A stretch of 64,000 nucleotides of DNA, from contig NZ_PDKU01000004.1 of NCBI RefSeq assembly GCF_002933355.1, positions 22,737-86,736 of the forward strand, given 5' to 3'. The notes beneath the pieces were generated by a model. That model did no database searches. It was not told the origin of the DNA and saw only the letters and a list, made by a program, of their open reading frames with translations. Position numbers and translations under genes: made by a program. Shown here one piece after another: positions 47,129-56,871 of the stretch. Source of the DNA: Candidatus Pantoea edessiphila. GTDB taxonomy: Bacteria > Pseudomonadota > Gammaproteobacteria > Enterobacterales > Enterobacteriaceae. The stretch's first letter is position 1; each line of letters starts with the position of its first letter.

Positions 47129-47924
47129 TTGATACTCCAAATTCTAATTAAAATTAATGATTAACATTATATTATTTATATATCTTTAACACTATATAAA
47201 GTAGTTGTATTGTTTTTAGATTGATATAAATCACTGTTATTAAGATTAATCACTGTTATTAAGATTAATAATAATAATTTAAAACAATATTATAACTAAA
47301 ATCATTAATTATCATGATTGATAAGATTATTTTGCTAACTAATGATATCGCTATAATTGATTACATGTTATTTCTATCTATAATATTTTAGTTGAGAAAC
47401 AATTAATATATTAATTACTACGTTATGTTTATTTTAATAATTTATATTTATTTGATAGATTTTGACAGTATTATAATATTTAAAGAAATTAACAATTAAA
47501 AATATTATTATGTTTTTTCAGTTAATATTTATTTTGTAATTTATTTAAATGAATAAAAATTAAATCAATATATAATTATATTGAAAAACAAATATATTGA
47601 TTTATTAATATGGTAAACCACTGATATATGATATAATAAATTCCGATATATTTATATTATTGATCTTGAAAACTAATAAATTTTTATTTTTTAAGTTTAA
47701 AAAATCAATATATTTGCTTATTTCTCTTAATTTTAAAAATATCAAAATAAAATTATTTGAATTTTAATATAAATATAAAAATGAACTAAATAGAATATTA
47801 ATTAGTTTCAAAGTAATGTGTTTTTTATGGAATGCATTTTAATTAATAATTTTTAAAATTTAAATTCTATCTGAAAAATATATTGTTAAATACAAAACTA
47901 TTTTATAAGGCATATAAAAACATA
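47129..47924. other. Longest gene-free stretch: tktA-metK divergent spacer
   Basis: These 796 bp stand in the place of yggG, speB, speA and small genes of E. coli. I see no recognisable ORF, no RNA fold and no met box (AGACGTCT type) near metK. The only structure is a 19-bp tandem repeat at 47229-47266. A TTGACA-like hexamer near 47462 lacks a convincing -10 partner at normal spacing. Confidence 0.6.
47229..47266. repeat. Exact 19-bp tandem repeat
   Basis: The unit aatcactgttattaagatt occurs twice head to tail (47229-47247 and 47248-47266) in the spacer upstream of tktA. It is a short recent duplication with no evident function. Confidence 0.9.
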
Positions 47925-49073
47925 ATGGCTATAACCCTATTTACATCTGAGTCTGTATCAGAAGGTCATCCTGATAAAATTGCTGATCAAATTTCTGATG
48001 CTGTTCTTGATGCAATTCTTGAGCAAGATAATAAAGCTCATGTAGCATGTGAAACTTACGTTAAAACTGGTATGGTTTTAGTTGGAGGAGAAATTTCTGC
48101 TAATGCTTGTATTGATATAGAAGATATTATACGTAATACAGTTCGTGAAATTGGATATACTCATTCAGATATGGGTTTTGATGCTAATTCTTGTGCAATT
48201 TTAAATGCTCTTGGAAAACAATCTCAAGACATTAATAAAGGAATTAATCGTATAAATCCAACAGATCAAGGTGCAGGCGACCAAGGTTTAATGTTTGGTT
48301 ACGCTACAAATGAAACTAATGTTCTTATGCCAGCACCAATAACTTATGCACATCTTTTAGTTCAACGTCAAGCTGAATTAAGAAAAAATGGTACAATACG
48401 GTGGCTTCTTCCGGACGCAAAAAGCCAAATTACATTTCAATATGAAAACAATAAAATTATTGGAATTGATACTGTTGTATTATCAACTCAACATGAAGAA
48501 GATATCAGTCAATTACATTTACAAGAAGCAGTAATGGAAAATATTATTAAACCTATTTTACCGAAAAAATGGTTAAATAAGTATACTAAATATTATATTA
48601 ATCCAACTGGAAGATTCGTGATTGGTGGTCCTATGGGTGATTGTGGTTTAACTGGTCGTAAAATTATTGTTGATACTTATGGTGGTATGGCTAGACATGG
48701 TGGTGGAGCTTTTTCAGGTAAAGATCCTTCAAAAGTTGACCGATCAGCAGCTTATGCTGCACGCTATATTGCTAAAAATATAGTAGCTGCTGATCTTGCA
48801 GATCGCTGTGAAATTCAATTATCCTATACTATAGGAATTGCTGATCCTACTTCTATTATGATAAATACATTTGGTACTGAAAAAGTTTCAATAAAACATT
48901 TAAATTTAATTATAAGTAAGTTATTTAAATTACGACCTTATGGAATTATACAAATGTTAAATCTATTACAACCGATTTATAAAAAGACAGCATCCTATGG
49001 TCATTTTGGTCGTGAAATTTTTCCATGGGAAAAAACTGATAAAGTAAAACAACTGAGAGATGAATTCTATTAA
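47925..49073 (+). CDS. metK: S-adenosylmethionine synthetase
   Basis: MetK makes SAM from methionine and ATP. The start at 47925 ([18 protein letters not shown]) matches the family; a longer frame opens with TTG at 47883 but has no support. Signatures [12 protein letters not shown] (near residue 115) and [19 protein letters not shown] are intact. SAM serves the methyltransferase half of CysG and the radical-SAM enzyme QueE in this window. A hairpin with a T-rich tail follows it. Confidence 0.97.
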   Translation: MAITLFTSESVSEGHPDKIADQISDAVLDAILEQDNKAHVACETYVKTGMVLVGGEISANACIDIEDIIRNTVREIGYTHSDMGFDANSCAILNALGKQSQDINKGINRINPTDQGAGDQGLMFGYATNETNVLMPAPITYAHLLVQRQAELRKNGTIRWLLPDAKSQITFQYENNKIIGIDTVVLSTQHEEDISQLHLQEAVMENIIKPILPKKWLNKYTKYYINPTGRFVIGGPMGDCGLTGRKIIVDTYGGMARHGGGAFSGKDPSKVDRSAAYAARYIAKNIVAADLADRCEIQLSYTIGIADPTSIMINTFGTEKVSIKHLNLIISKLFKLRPYGIIQMLNLLQPIYKKTASYGHFGREIFPWEKTDKVKQLRDEFY

Positions 49074-49414
49074 ATAAAACAATATTATGTATAATTAATA
49101 AAAATAATAAAACTTAATTTTGGGTATATTACAACTTATTTAAGTGATAGACACTTTAAGTTTATTATTTTAAGTATATAAATAAAATAATTAAAAATCA
49201 TTTAATATTACTTGTCATAAAATTAACATTACGATTTATGAGCAAAACTTAAATACTTGTATTAATGAATTAGTTTTTATATTTAATCCACTATATTCAA
49301 AATAATTATAACTCATCATTAAATTAATTTAAATATTTTCTTTTTCTAGATGGGAGAACATTATTACGAATAATATAATACTATTCATGTTTTCTAAAAA
49401 ATGGCGTAAAAATT
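49074..49414. other. AT-rich spacer between metK and pitA
   Basis: This 341-bp spacer contains the likely metK terminator at 49133-49171 and presumably the pitA promoter. E. coli keeps metK and pitA far apart, so it marks a rearrangement join. No gene remnant is visible. Confidence 0.6.
49133..49171 (+). terminator. Probable metK terminator
   Basis: The hairpin aactta-(ttt)-aagtg, loop ataga, cactt-taagtt gives 11 paired bases with a 3-nt bulge. It is followed by tattatttt. It lies 60 bp after the metK stop. Confidence 0.45.
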
Positions 49415-50920
49415 ATGTTGCATCTATTTGCTGGTATAGATATAAATACTGGATTACTATTGATCATAGCTCTAATATTTGTATTGTTTTACGAAGCAAT
49501 AAATGGTTTTCATGATACAGCCAATGCAGTTGTAACAGTGATATACACACGCACTATGCATGCTCAACTTGCTGTAATTATGTCTGGCATTTTTAATTTT
49601 TTTGGTGTGCTTTTAGGAGGATTAAGTGTAGCATATACTATAGTTCATTTGCTTCCTACAGATTTATTACTCAATGTTGGATCATCTCATGGGCTTGTTA
49701 TGATATTTTCTATGCTATTAACAGCAATCATTTGGAATCTCAGCACATGGTATTTAGGATTACCTACCTCCAGTTCTCATACTTTAATTAGTACTATTAT
49801 CGGTATCGCTTTAACTAATACAATACTAACTGATACTTCATTATTTAATGTATTAAATATTTCTAAAATTATAAATGTTTTTAGTTCATTAATAATGTCA
49901 CCAATAATCGGTTTGGTAATTTCAGGTGGATTGATTTTTGTTTTACGTCATTATTGTAGTAAAAATAAAAAACAAGCACGTATTCATATGACTCCATCTA
50001 ATCGTAAACAATTAGATGGTAAGAAAAAACCTCCATTTTGGACTAGAGTTATCCTCATATTATCAGCTATGGGTGTGAGTTATTCACATGGTTCTAATGA
50101 TGGTCAAAAGGGCATTGGTTTAATTATGCTAATATTAATTAGTGTTGTACCTTCAGGATTTGTAGTAAATATCAATTCTTCTAATTATGAAATCACACGT
50201 ACTCATGATGCTATTACTAATCTAGAAAAATATTATAAACAACATAAAAAATATTTAGATAAGATAAATCAATTGAATAACGATAATATTTCAAATCAAA
50301 TTAAGACATCTTCTGTAGACATTAAAAGAATGCATTGTAATTCAATTAATGAATTTAAGACAATACAGAATACAAAGATGTTATTAAATAATTTACAAAA
50401 CTACAATAAGATCTCTGTTAATAAAAAAATCAAAATTCGTTATTCACTATTGTGCATGGCTGATACTATTGATAAAGTAGTGAAATTATCAGATATAACT
50501 ATAAATGATAAGAATTTACTTAACAAATTAAAAAAAGATTTGTTATGTACTATAGAATATGCACCAATTTGGATTATAGTAACAGTAGCTTTAGCTATTG
50601 GCACTGGTACAATGATTGGTTGGCGTCGTGTAGCTGCTACTATAGGAAATAAGATAGGTAAAAAAGGAATGACATATGCTCAAGCTATGTCTGCACAAAT
50701 AACAGCTGCTATTTCAATTGGTATTGCAAGTTATACTGGAATGCCAGTCTCTACTACACATATATTATCTTCTTCAGTAGCAGGTGCTATGTTAGCAGAT
50801 GGTCGAGGATTGCATTGGCGTACTATTAAAAATATTATTATGGCTTGGATATTAACTATTCCAACATGCATTTTGATGTCTGGTTTACTTTATTGGATTA
50901 TATTAAGAGTATTAGTCTAA
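49415..50920 (+). CDS. pitA: Low-affinity inorganic phosphate transporter (Pit family)
   Basis: PitA imports metal-phosphate complexes with protons across the inner membrane. It is 501 residues with about ten transmembrane segments. Both Pit-family repeats are visible: [15 protein letters not shown] with TSSSHTLI in the N-terminal half, and [12 protein letters not shown] and [16 protein letters not shown] in the C-terminal half. A hydrophilic loop lies at about residues 260-350. The ATG aligns with E. coli (MLHLFAG). No pst genes are in view. Confidence 0.96.
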   Translation: MLHLFAGIDINTGLLLIIALIFVLFYEAINGFHDTANAVVTVIYTRTMHAQLAVIMSGIFNFFGVLLGGLSVAYTIVHLLPTDLLLNVGSSHGLVMIFSMLLTAIIWNLSTWYLGLPTSSSHTLISTIIGIALTNTILTDTSLFNVLNISKIINVFSSLIMSPIIGLVISGGLIFVLRHYCSKNKKQARIHMTPSNRKQLDGKKKPPFWTRVILILSAMGVSYSHGSNDGQKGIGLIMLILISVVPSGFVVNINSSNYEITRTHDAITNLEKYYKQHKKYLDKINQLNNDNISNQIKTSSVDIKRMHCNSINEFKTIQNTKMLLNNLQNYNKISVNKKIKIRYSLLCMADTIDKVVKLSDITINDKNLLNKLKKDLLCTIEYAPIWIIVTVALAIGTGTMIGWRRVAATIGNKIGKKGMTYAQAMSAQITAAISIGIASYTGMPVSTTHILSSSVAGAMLADGRGLHWRTIKNIIMAWILTIPTCILMSGLLYWIILRVLV

Positions 50921-50924
50921 TACA

Positions 50925-50958
50925 ATTAAGGCATGTTTAAATATAAACATGCCTTAAT
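50925..50958. terminator. Bidirectional terminator between pitA and prlC
   Basis: Arms attaaggcatgttta (50925-50939) and taaacatgccttaat (50944-50958) are perfect reverse complements around an aata loop. It fills nearly all the space between the converging pitA and prlC stop codons. With A/T ends on both sides it can act on either strand. It is the strongest intergenic hairpin in the window. Confidence 0.85.
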
Positions 50959-50979
50959 CACGTTAAATGATAACTATTT

Positions 50980-53016
50980 TTAGATTCCATATTGTTTTAA
51001 AAAAGCATCAGTATTTGGTTCTCTACCACGGAACTTTTTAAACATGTTTATAAAATCCTCTGAACCACCAAGCATTAATATATTTTTTAAAAAAGATTGA
51101 CCCGTGTCTTTATTAAAAATACCATCTTCTTTAAAACGAGCATAAGCATCTGCAGCCATAACACCAGCCCATAAATAACTATAGTATCCTGATGCATAAC
51201 AACCACCAAAAATATGATTGAATGAATGTGGAAATCTATCGTCGTCTAAATACGGAAAAATAGAAACATTACTCCTTATTGATTTTAATATTTCTAATAC
51301 ATTATTATTTTTTTCAGGATGAAATTTATAATGTATATTTAAATCAAATAAACTAAATTCTATTTGACGTAAAATAAATAAACTTATTTGATAATTTTTT
51401 GCATCTAACATACTCTTTAAAATATTATTAGGTAATTGCTCCCCTGTTTTATAGTGTTCAGAAATTAATAAAAGCACATCTGGTTCCCAACACCAGTTTT
51501 CCATAAATTGGCTAGGAAATTCAATACTATCCAATGGTACTCCATTAATACCTGAGATCTCTGGAATTTCTATTGATGTTAAAATATGATGCAAACAATG
51601 ACCAAATTCATGAAATAAAATAATCACTTCATTATGAGTAAATAATGCTGGTTTATTTTGCTTTGGAGAATTAAAATTACATACAATATAGGCTACAGGA
51701 TTTTGCAAATTACCATCTTTTTTAAGCATTTTATTAATACAACTATCCATCCAAGCACCACTGCGTTTATTTTTACGTGCATAAAGATCAGTATAAAAAC
51801 TACCTACCATATGTCCTTTTTCATTAAATACATCAAATAGATTTACATCTGGATGATATAAATTTACATTTTTACGTTCAAGAATATGAACTCCATATAT
51901 TATATTTATTAATTTAAATAAACCAGATAGAACGCGTTGTTTTGGAAAATAAGAACGTAATTGTTCATCGTTAAATGTATAAATATGTTCTTTTTGTTTT
52001 TGACTATAATAAGCAAAATCCCATGGATTTAATACATTGATGTTATAATGTTTTTTAGAAAATAGTTTTAATTGTGATAACTCTTCACTAGCTGTATTTT
52101 TTACTTTTTTTAATAAATCCTCTAGAAAATAAATTATTTTTAATGGATTTCTAACCATTCTGTTAATCAAAGATTTGTTAGCAAATGATTTGAATCCTAA
52201 TAAATTTGCCAGTTCGAATCTAAGTGATAATTGTTCATTAATAATATTCGTATTATCCCATTTATATGGGACAGGTCCTTTATCAGAAGCTCGAGTTGAA
52301 TATGCTAAGTACATGTCTTTTCGTAATAAATCATTATTACAATATGTTATTATTGAAGAATATATTGGAAAATCTAAAGTTAACGTCCAATGTTCTTTTG
52401 CTTCATTTTCCGATGTATTATTAACAGATACTAATATATTTTCAGGTACTCCAGATAATTCTTTTTTATTGGTAATCAATTTCTTCCAACCCATACTAGC
52501 ATCTAATAAATTATTACTGAAAATTATTTCTAACTCTGATAGACGATTAACTATTAAGAGGTAACGTTCTTGCTTGTTTTGTTTTAATTTGATTCCTGAT
52601 AATTTAAAATTAAGTAATATATTTTGTAAGTATTTTTTTTGAGCATTATTTAATAACATATAATTATTTGTTTTTCTTAAGCTTACATATAATTGATATA
52701 ATTTTTTATTTTGTCCTAGACAAGTATTATACTGTGTGATTAACAAACAAGCTTCTTTATAAATTTTACGTAATTCCGGAGTATTGATTACTGAATTTAA
52801 ATGACTAATTATCGAGAATACTCTATTAAGAAGATCCTGGGATTCATTTATAGGTTGTATTATATTATTCCATTCACATGAATTTTTTTGAGATAATACT
52901 TTTTCTACTGTTAGTTCACAATCTTTCAAAATTTCAATAATAGCAGGTATAATCTGTTCAAACTGAATTTTTGAAAAAGGTGGTAATATAAAAGAAGTCA
53001 GTAATGGGTTATGCAT
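50980..53016 (-). CDS. prlC: Oligopeptidase A
   Basis: Oligopeptidase A is a cytoplasmic M3 zinc metallopeptidase that degrades peptides, including cleaved signal peptides. The zinc motif HEFGHCLHH is near residue 465, with the glutamate ligand in SQFMENWCWEP region. The start at 53016 (MHNPLLTSFILPPFSK) is supported by an AAGGA element and by alignment; a longer frame to 53055 adds 13 residues. E. coli has pitA and prlC close together with other genes between, which are lost here. Confidence 0.96.
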   Translation of the reverse strand: MHNPLLTSFILPPFSKIQFEQIIPAIIEILKDCELTVEKVLSQKNSCEWNNIIQPINESQDLLNRVFSIISHLNSVINTPELRKIYKEACLLITQYNTCLGQNKKLYQLYVSLRKTNNYMLLNNAQKKYLQNILLNFKLSGIKLKQNKQERYLLIVNRLSELEIIFSNNLLDASMGWKKLITNKKELSGVPENILVSVNNTSENEAKEHWTLTLDFPIYSSIITYCNNDLLRKDMYLAYSTRASDKGPVPYKWDNTNIINEQLSLRFELANLLGFKSFANKSLINRMVRNPLKIIYFLEDLLKKVKNTASEELSQLKLFSKKHYNINVLNPWDFAYYSQKQKEHIYTFNDEQLRSYFPKQRVLSGLFKLINIIYGVHILERKNVNLYHPDVNLFDVFNEKGHMVGSFYTDLYARKNKRSGAWMDSCINKMLKKDGNLQNPVAYIVCNFNSPKQNKPALFTHNEVIILFHEFGHCLHHILTSIEIPEISGINGVPLDSIEFPSQFMENWCWEPDVLLLISEHYKTGEQLPNNILKSMLDAKNYQISLFILRQIEFSLFDLNIHYKFHPEKNNNVLEILKSIRSNVSIFPYLDDDRFPHSFNHIFGGCYASGYYSYLWAGVMAADAYARFKEDGIFNKDTGQSFLKNILMLGGSEDFINMFKKFRGREPNTDAFLKQYGI

Positions 53017-53349
53017 GGTGAGATATTCCTTAGGTTTTGAACAAATTTCTTTCATTTTTTATAAATGATATAAATCATAAATACAAAAAATAATTATTTC
53101 AGTTAAATAGATTATGTCATTATAAAATGATAAAATATTTACTAAATTATGAATTTTAGAAAATCTTTATAATATTATGGACAATAATGGATTATTTGTA
53201 ATAATATTATTTATTTGTTATCAATATTAATTATCAGTTTTGATTCAATAATATTACTTAGTAATTTTAACAATGTACTATAAAAATCTATATTACAAGA
53301 TTATTATAATATTAATAAAAAATATATTTTGATAAAAAATAATAACAGC
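53017..53349. other. AT-rich divergent spacer between prlC and gmk
   Basis: This 333-bp spacer holds the divergent promoters for prlC and for gmk-rpoZ. I see no ORF or RNA gene. An in-frame TTG at 53329 extends gmk but lacks homology to the family. Confidence 0.55.
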
Positions 53350-53976
53350 ATGTTTCAAGGTATTTTATATATTGTGTCTGCTCCCAGTGGCACTGGTAAA
53401 TCTAGTTTAATTCAAGCTTTATTGAAAACTCTGACTTTATATTCTATTAAAGTATCTATATCTTATACCACTCGTAGTATACGTCCGGGTGAAGTTCATG
53501 GACAGCACTATTATTTCATTAAAAAATATCAATTTAAAAAAATGATCGATAAAGATGATTTTCTTGAATATGCAAAAGTATTTAAACATTATTATGGAAC
53601 TTCCTGTAGAAAAGTACATCAAGTTCTTAGTAAAGGTTTTGATATATTACTTGATATTGATTGGCAAGGAGCTAAACAAATTCGTGACAAAATATCTAAC
53701 ACAAAAAGTATATTTATATTGCCACCATCAAAAACTGAGTTAAATAAGCGGTTACGTAGCCGCGGTCAAGATAGTGAAAATGTAATTAAATTTAGAATGG
53801 AACAGGCAATAGAAGAAATGAATCATTATAAAGAATATGATTATCTAATCATAAACGATGATTTTAATGTAGCATTAAATGATTTAAAAACAATTATTTA
53901 TGCAGAATATTTGAATATGTCACGTCAAAAGATGAGATATAAAAGTTTAATTAATAATCTGTTAACAATTGATTAA
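53350..53976 (+). CDS. gmk: Guanylate kinase
   Basis: Gmk phosphorylates GMP to GDP. The P-loop [10 protein letters not shown] is near residue 10, and the GMP-binding [19 protein letters not shown] block and [10 protein letters not shown] lid are intact. The start at 53350 ([14 protein letters not shown]) aligns with E. coli MAQGTLYIV. It is followed after 61 bp by rpoZ. Confidence 0.97.
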   Translation: MFQGILYIVSAPSGTGKSSLIQALLKTLTLYSIKVSISYTTRSIRPGEVHGQHYYFIKKYQFKKMIDKDDFLEYAKVFKHYYGTSCRKVHQVLSKGFDILLDIDWQGAKQIRDKISNTKSIFILPPSKTELNKRLRSRGQDSENVIKFRMEQAIEEMNHYKEYDYLIINDDFNVALNDLKTIIYAEYLNMSRQKMRYKSLINNLLTID

Positions 53977-54037
53977 AATATTTCATATAATGTTAATAAT
54001 TATAACTATAACATTAATAGCATGAGTTAATAATAAA

Positions 54038-54265
54038 ATGGCACGAATAACAGTTCAAAAAGCAGTAGAAAAAATTGGAAATAGATTTGATTTAGTGTTA
54101 GTGGCTGCACGTAGAGCTCGTCAAATGCAAACAGGGGGAAAAGAACCATTACTACCAACAGAAAACGATAAACCTACTGTAATTGCATTACGTGAAATTG
54201 AAAATAATTTAATTACTAAACAAATTTTAAATGTTTATGATAATGATCTCAATGAAGAAAACTAA
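54038..54265 (+). CDS. rpoZ: RNA polymerase omega subunit
   Basis: Omega helps fold and hold the beta-prime subunit. The core [17 protein letters not shown] and [11 protein letters not shown] is nearly identical to E. coli. The protein stops at 75 residues against 91, so the variable acidic/alanine tail is trimmed and the folded core kept. spoT and trmH, which follow in E. coli, are absent. In E. coli omega forms part of a ppGpp-binding site on RNA polymerase. Confidence 0.96.
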   Translation: MARITVQKAVEKIGNRFDLVLVAARRARQMQTGGKEPLLPTENDKPTVIALREIENNLITKQILNVYDNDLNEEN

Positions 54266-54700
54266 ATATAAAATTGAAATAATGTTACCCTTACAAAAGC
54301 TAAATTATTTAGTCTTATTATAAAATTATTATGCGAAATAATTTAACTTATTAATTAAGTTAAGATAAAATAAAAACGAACTAAATGGTATAGCAAAAAA
54401 TGAAATTTATTTTAAAATCTTTTATAAAAGTTATTATACTAAAAATATAATTACATTAAATAAAATGATTAAATAAAAATCTATTCTAGAAATATAACTA
54501 TCAACTGTATTTGTCATAATTTATCATTATAAAAATTAGTAAAAGCTAGCAATATTACTAATCCTATAAATTTTGAATCTTAAGAGTTTTGATTATATTT
54601 TCTATATAGAAAATATGTTTTTACTGAATAAGTATTATCAATATTTTAATACAACAAATCATTATTTATTTATAAAATTTATTTAAAATATTAATAAAAA
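54266..54700. other. AT-rich spacer between rpoZ and recG (spoT-trmH lost)
   Basis: This 435-bp spacer replaces spoT and trmH. I see no remnant of either. Two adjacent AT-only hairpins (aaattatt/aataattt at 54323-54344 and ttaactt/aagttaa at 54343-54363) might end gmk-rpoZ transcripts, but such repeats arise easily at this base composition. Confidence 0.5.
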
Positions 54701-56773
54701 ATGAAAGAAAATTATTTTGGTAATCAATCAATATGTACTTTAAATAAAATTACTAACTTTCAAATAAAAAAGTTATCTAAAATAGGTTTACAAACTGTTC
54801 AAGATTTATTATTGCATTTTCCTATAAGATATGAAGATCGTACGAAAATTTACTCTATTAATAATGTAGTAACTGGTACTTGGGCTACGGTTATAGGAAA
54901 AATCATAAAAACCAAAATAACTTCTAACTGTCGTCGAATTATGTTATGTCAAATTACAGATGGAACTGGAATTTTAACACTAAAATTTTTTAATTTTAGT
55001 GTTAAAGTAAAAAATATTTTTAAGCCAGGTCGATATATTGTATCTTATGGAGAAATTAAGCCTAGTATATATGGAGGGATTGAAATGGTACATCCAGAAT
55101 ATCAGGCTCATAAGACCAATAACAACATATCAATCAAAAAAACATTAACTCCTATATACTCCACTACGGAAGGTATTAATCAATTATTATTGCGTAATTT
55201 AATAAATCAAGCATTAAATATGCTAAGTAATTGTGAAATTAATGAATCCATTCCTAAAACATTAAATAAGAATTTAATGAGTTTTCCAGAAGCTTTAAAT
55301 ACTATACATCGTCCTCCTATAAATTTTCTAAACAATAAATTGAATTTAGCTCACCATAGATTAATTTTTGAAGAACTATTAGCTCACAATCTAAAAATAC
55401 TAAAGGCACGTGATACAATCAATAGTTATACAGCGGAACCAATACCTAAAAACCATAAATTAATTAACATATTATTATCCAAATTACCTTTTTCTTTAAC
55501 AAACTCTCAAAAAATAGCATTACATGAAATAGAACAAGATCTTTCGCAAGAATACCCAATGACACGTTTATTACAAGGTGATGTTGGTTCTGGTAAAACT
55601 TTGGTAGCAGCTTTATCAGCTCTTAATGTCATAACTCAGGGTAAACAGGTAGCTTTCATGGTTCCAACTGAATTACTCGCAGAACAACATGCAGAAAACT
55701 TACGTCAATGGTTTTCACCATTAGGTATTGAAATTGGTTGGTTGGTTGGAAAACAAAAATTTAAAGATCGTAAATTACAACTAGAGAGGATTACTAATGG
55801 AAAAATAGAGATAGTAGTTGGCACACATACCTTATTTCAAGAACAAATACAATTTAACAAACTAGCATTAATAATCATAGATGAACAACACCGTTTTGGT
55901 GTTCATCAACGTTTATCTTTATGGAAAAAAGGAAAAGAAAATAATTTTCGGCCTCATCAATTAATAATGACAGCTACTCCTATTCCACGTACTTTAGCAA
56001 TGATTGCTTATGCTAATCTTAATATTTCTATCATTAATGAAATACCTCCTGGTCGTAGTCCAGTGTTAACTGTAGTAGTTCCAGATATTCGTCGCAATAA
56101 AATTATTACACGTGTCAACGATATTTGCTTGAAAGAACATCGTCAAGTTTATTGGGTATGTCCTATAATTGAAAAATCAGAATTATTAGAAGCTCAAGCA
56201 GCAGAAGTTAATTGGAATTTGTTAAATAAACTCTTGCCAAATATAAAAATTGGTTTAATTCATGGTAGAATGAAACTATCGGAAAAACAGTCAACCATGA
56301 ATGCTTTTAAAAATAATAAATTGCAATTATTAGTTACTACTACTGTAATAGAAGTTGGTGTTGATGTTCCTAATGCCAGTTTAATGATTATTGAAAATGC
56401 TGAACGTTTAGGTTTAGCACAACTTCATCAACTGCGAGGTCGTGTAGGAAGAGGGACCGTATTATCATATTGTATTTTGCTATATAAACCACCACTTAAT
56501 AAAATTGCTAAACAAAGATTGGAAGCAATTCGAAATATTAATGATGGATTTAAGATTGCACAGTTAGATTTAGAAATTAGAGGACCTGGAGAATTACTTG
56601 GTACAAGACAAACTGGTACTATTGAATTTAAGATAGTAAATCTTTTACGCGATCAATTTATGATATCCGAAGTACAACATACAGCACGTTATATACATAA
56701 ATACTATCCTGAATCATCTATCAATATAATTGAACGTTGGCAATTAAAAAAAATTATTGATACAAATGTTTAA
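54701..56773 (+). CDS. recG: ATP-dependent DNA helicase RecG
   Basis: RecG remodels stalled forks and branched recombination intermediates. The N-terminal wedge/OB domain (about residues 50-160) is followed by superfamily 2 motifs: LLQGDVGSGKT near residue 288, DEQHRFG, TATPIPRT, and the C-terminal QLRGRVGRG. It has 690 residues (E. coli 693). A perfect 15-bp inverted repeat lies in the wedge-domain codons at 54973-55006. Confidence 0.97.
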   Translation: MKENYFGNQSICTLNKITNFQIKKLSKIGLQTVQDLLLHFPIRYEDRTKIYSINNVVTGTWATVIGKIIKTKITSNCRRIMLCQITDGTGILTLKFFNFSVKVKNIFKPGRYIVSYGEIKPSIYGGIEMVHPEYQAHKTNNNISIKKTLTPIYSTTEGINQLLLRNLINQALNMLSNCEINESIPKTLNKNLMSFPEALNTIHRPPINFLNNKLNLAHHRLIFEELLAHNLKILKARDTINSYTAEPIPKNHKLINILLSKLPFSLTNSQKIALHEIEQDLSQEYPMTRLLQGDVGSGKTLVAALSALNVITQGKQVAFMVPTELLAEQHAENLRQWFSPLGIEIGWLVGKQKFKDRKLQLERITNGKIEIVVGTHTLFQEQIQFNKLALIIIDEQHRFGVHQRLSLWKKGKENNFRPHQLIMTATPIPRTLAMIAYANLNISIINEIPPGRSPVLTVVVPDIRRNKIITRVNDICLKEHRQVYWVCPIIEKSELLEAQAAEVNWNLLNKLLPNIKIGLIHGRMKLSEKQSTMNAFKNNKLQLLVTTTVIEVGVDVPNASLMIIENAERLGLAQLHQLRGRVGRGTVLSYCILLYKPPLNKIAKQRLEAIRNINDGFKIAQLDLEIRGPGELLGTRQTGTIEFKIVNLLRDQFMISEVQHTARYIHKYYPESSINIIERWQLKKIIDTNV
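54973..55006. repeat. Perfect 15-bp inverted repeat inside recG
   Basis: Arms tttaacactaaaatt (54973-54987) and aattttagtgttaaa (54992-55006) pair exactly around a TTTT loop within recG codons for LTLKFFNFSVK. The amino acids there are conserved in E. coli RecG, so the palindrome is written through synonymous and AT-biased choice over a conserved peptide. Confidence 0.75.
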
Positions 56774-56871
56774 AATTAGTCTTTTTATAACTTTTGTAAA
56801 GTTAAAACATTTATAAATAATTAATATTTAGAATGAATATAATAAACAAATTCACTATCATTACTTAGTTA

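Noticed and set aside
47460..47490. Promoter with TTGACA and TATAAT in the tktA-metK spacer
   Set aside because: The two hexamer-like strings are only about 5 bp apart, far from the 16-18 bp needed.
52205..52230. tRNA T-loop-like string (agttcgaatct)
   Set aside because: It lies within conserved prlC codons and no cloverleaf can be built around it.
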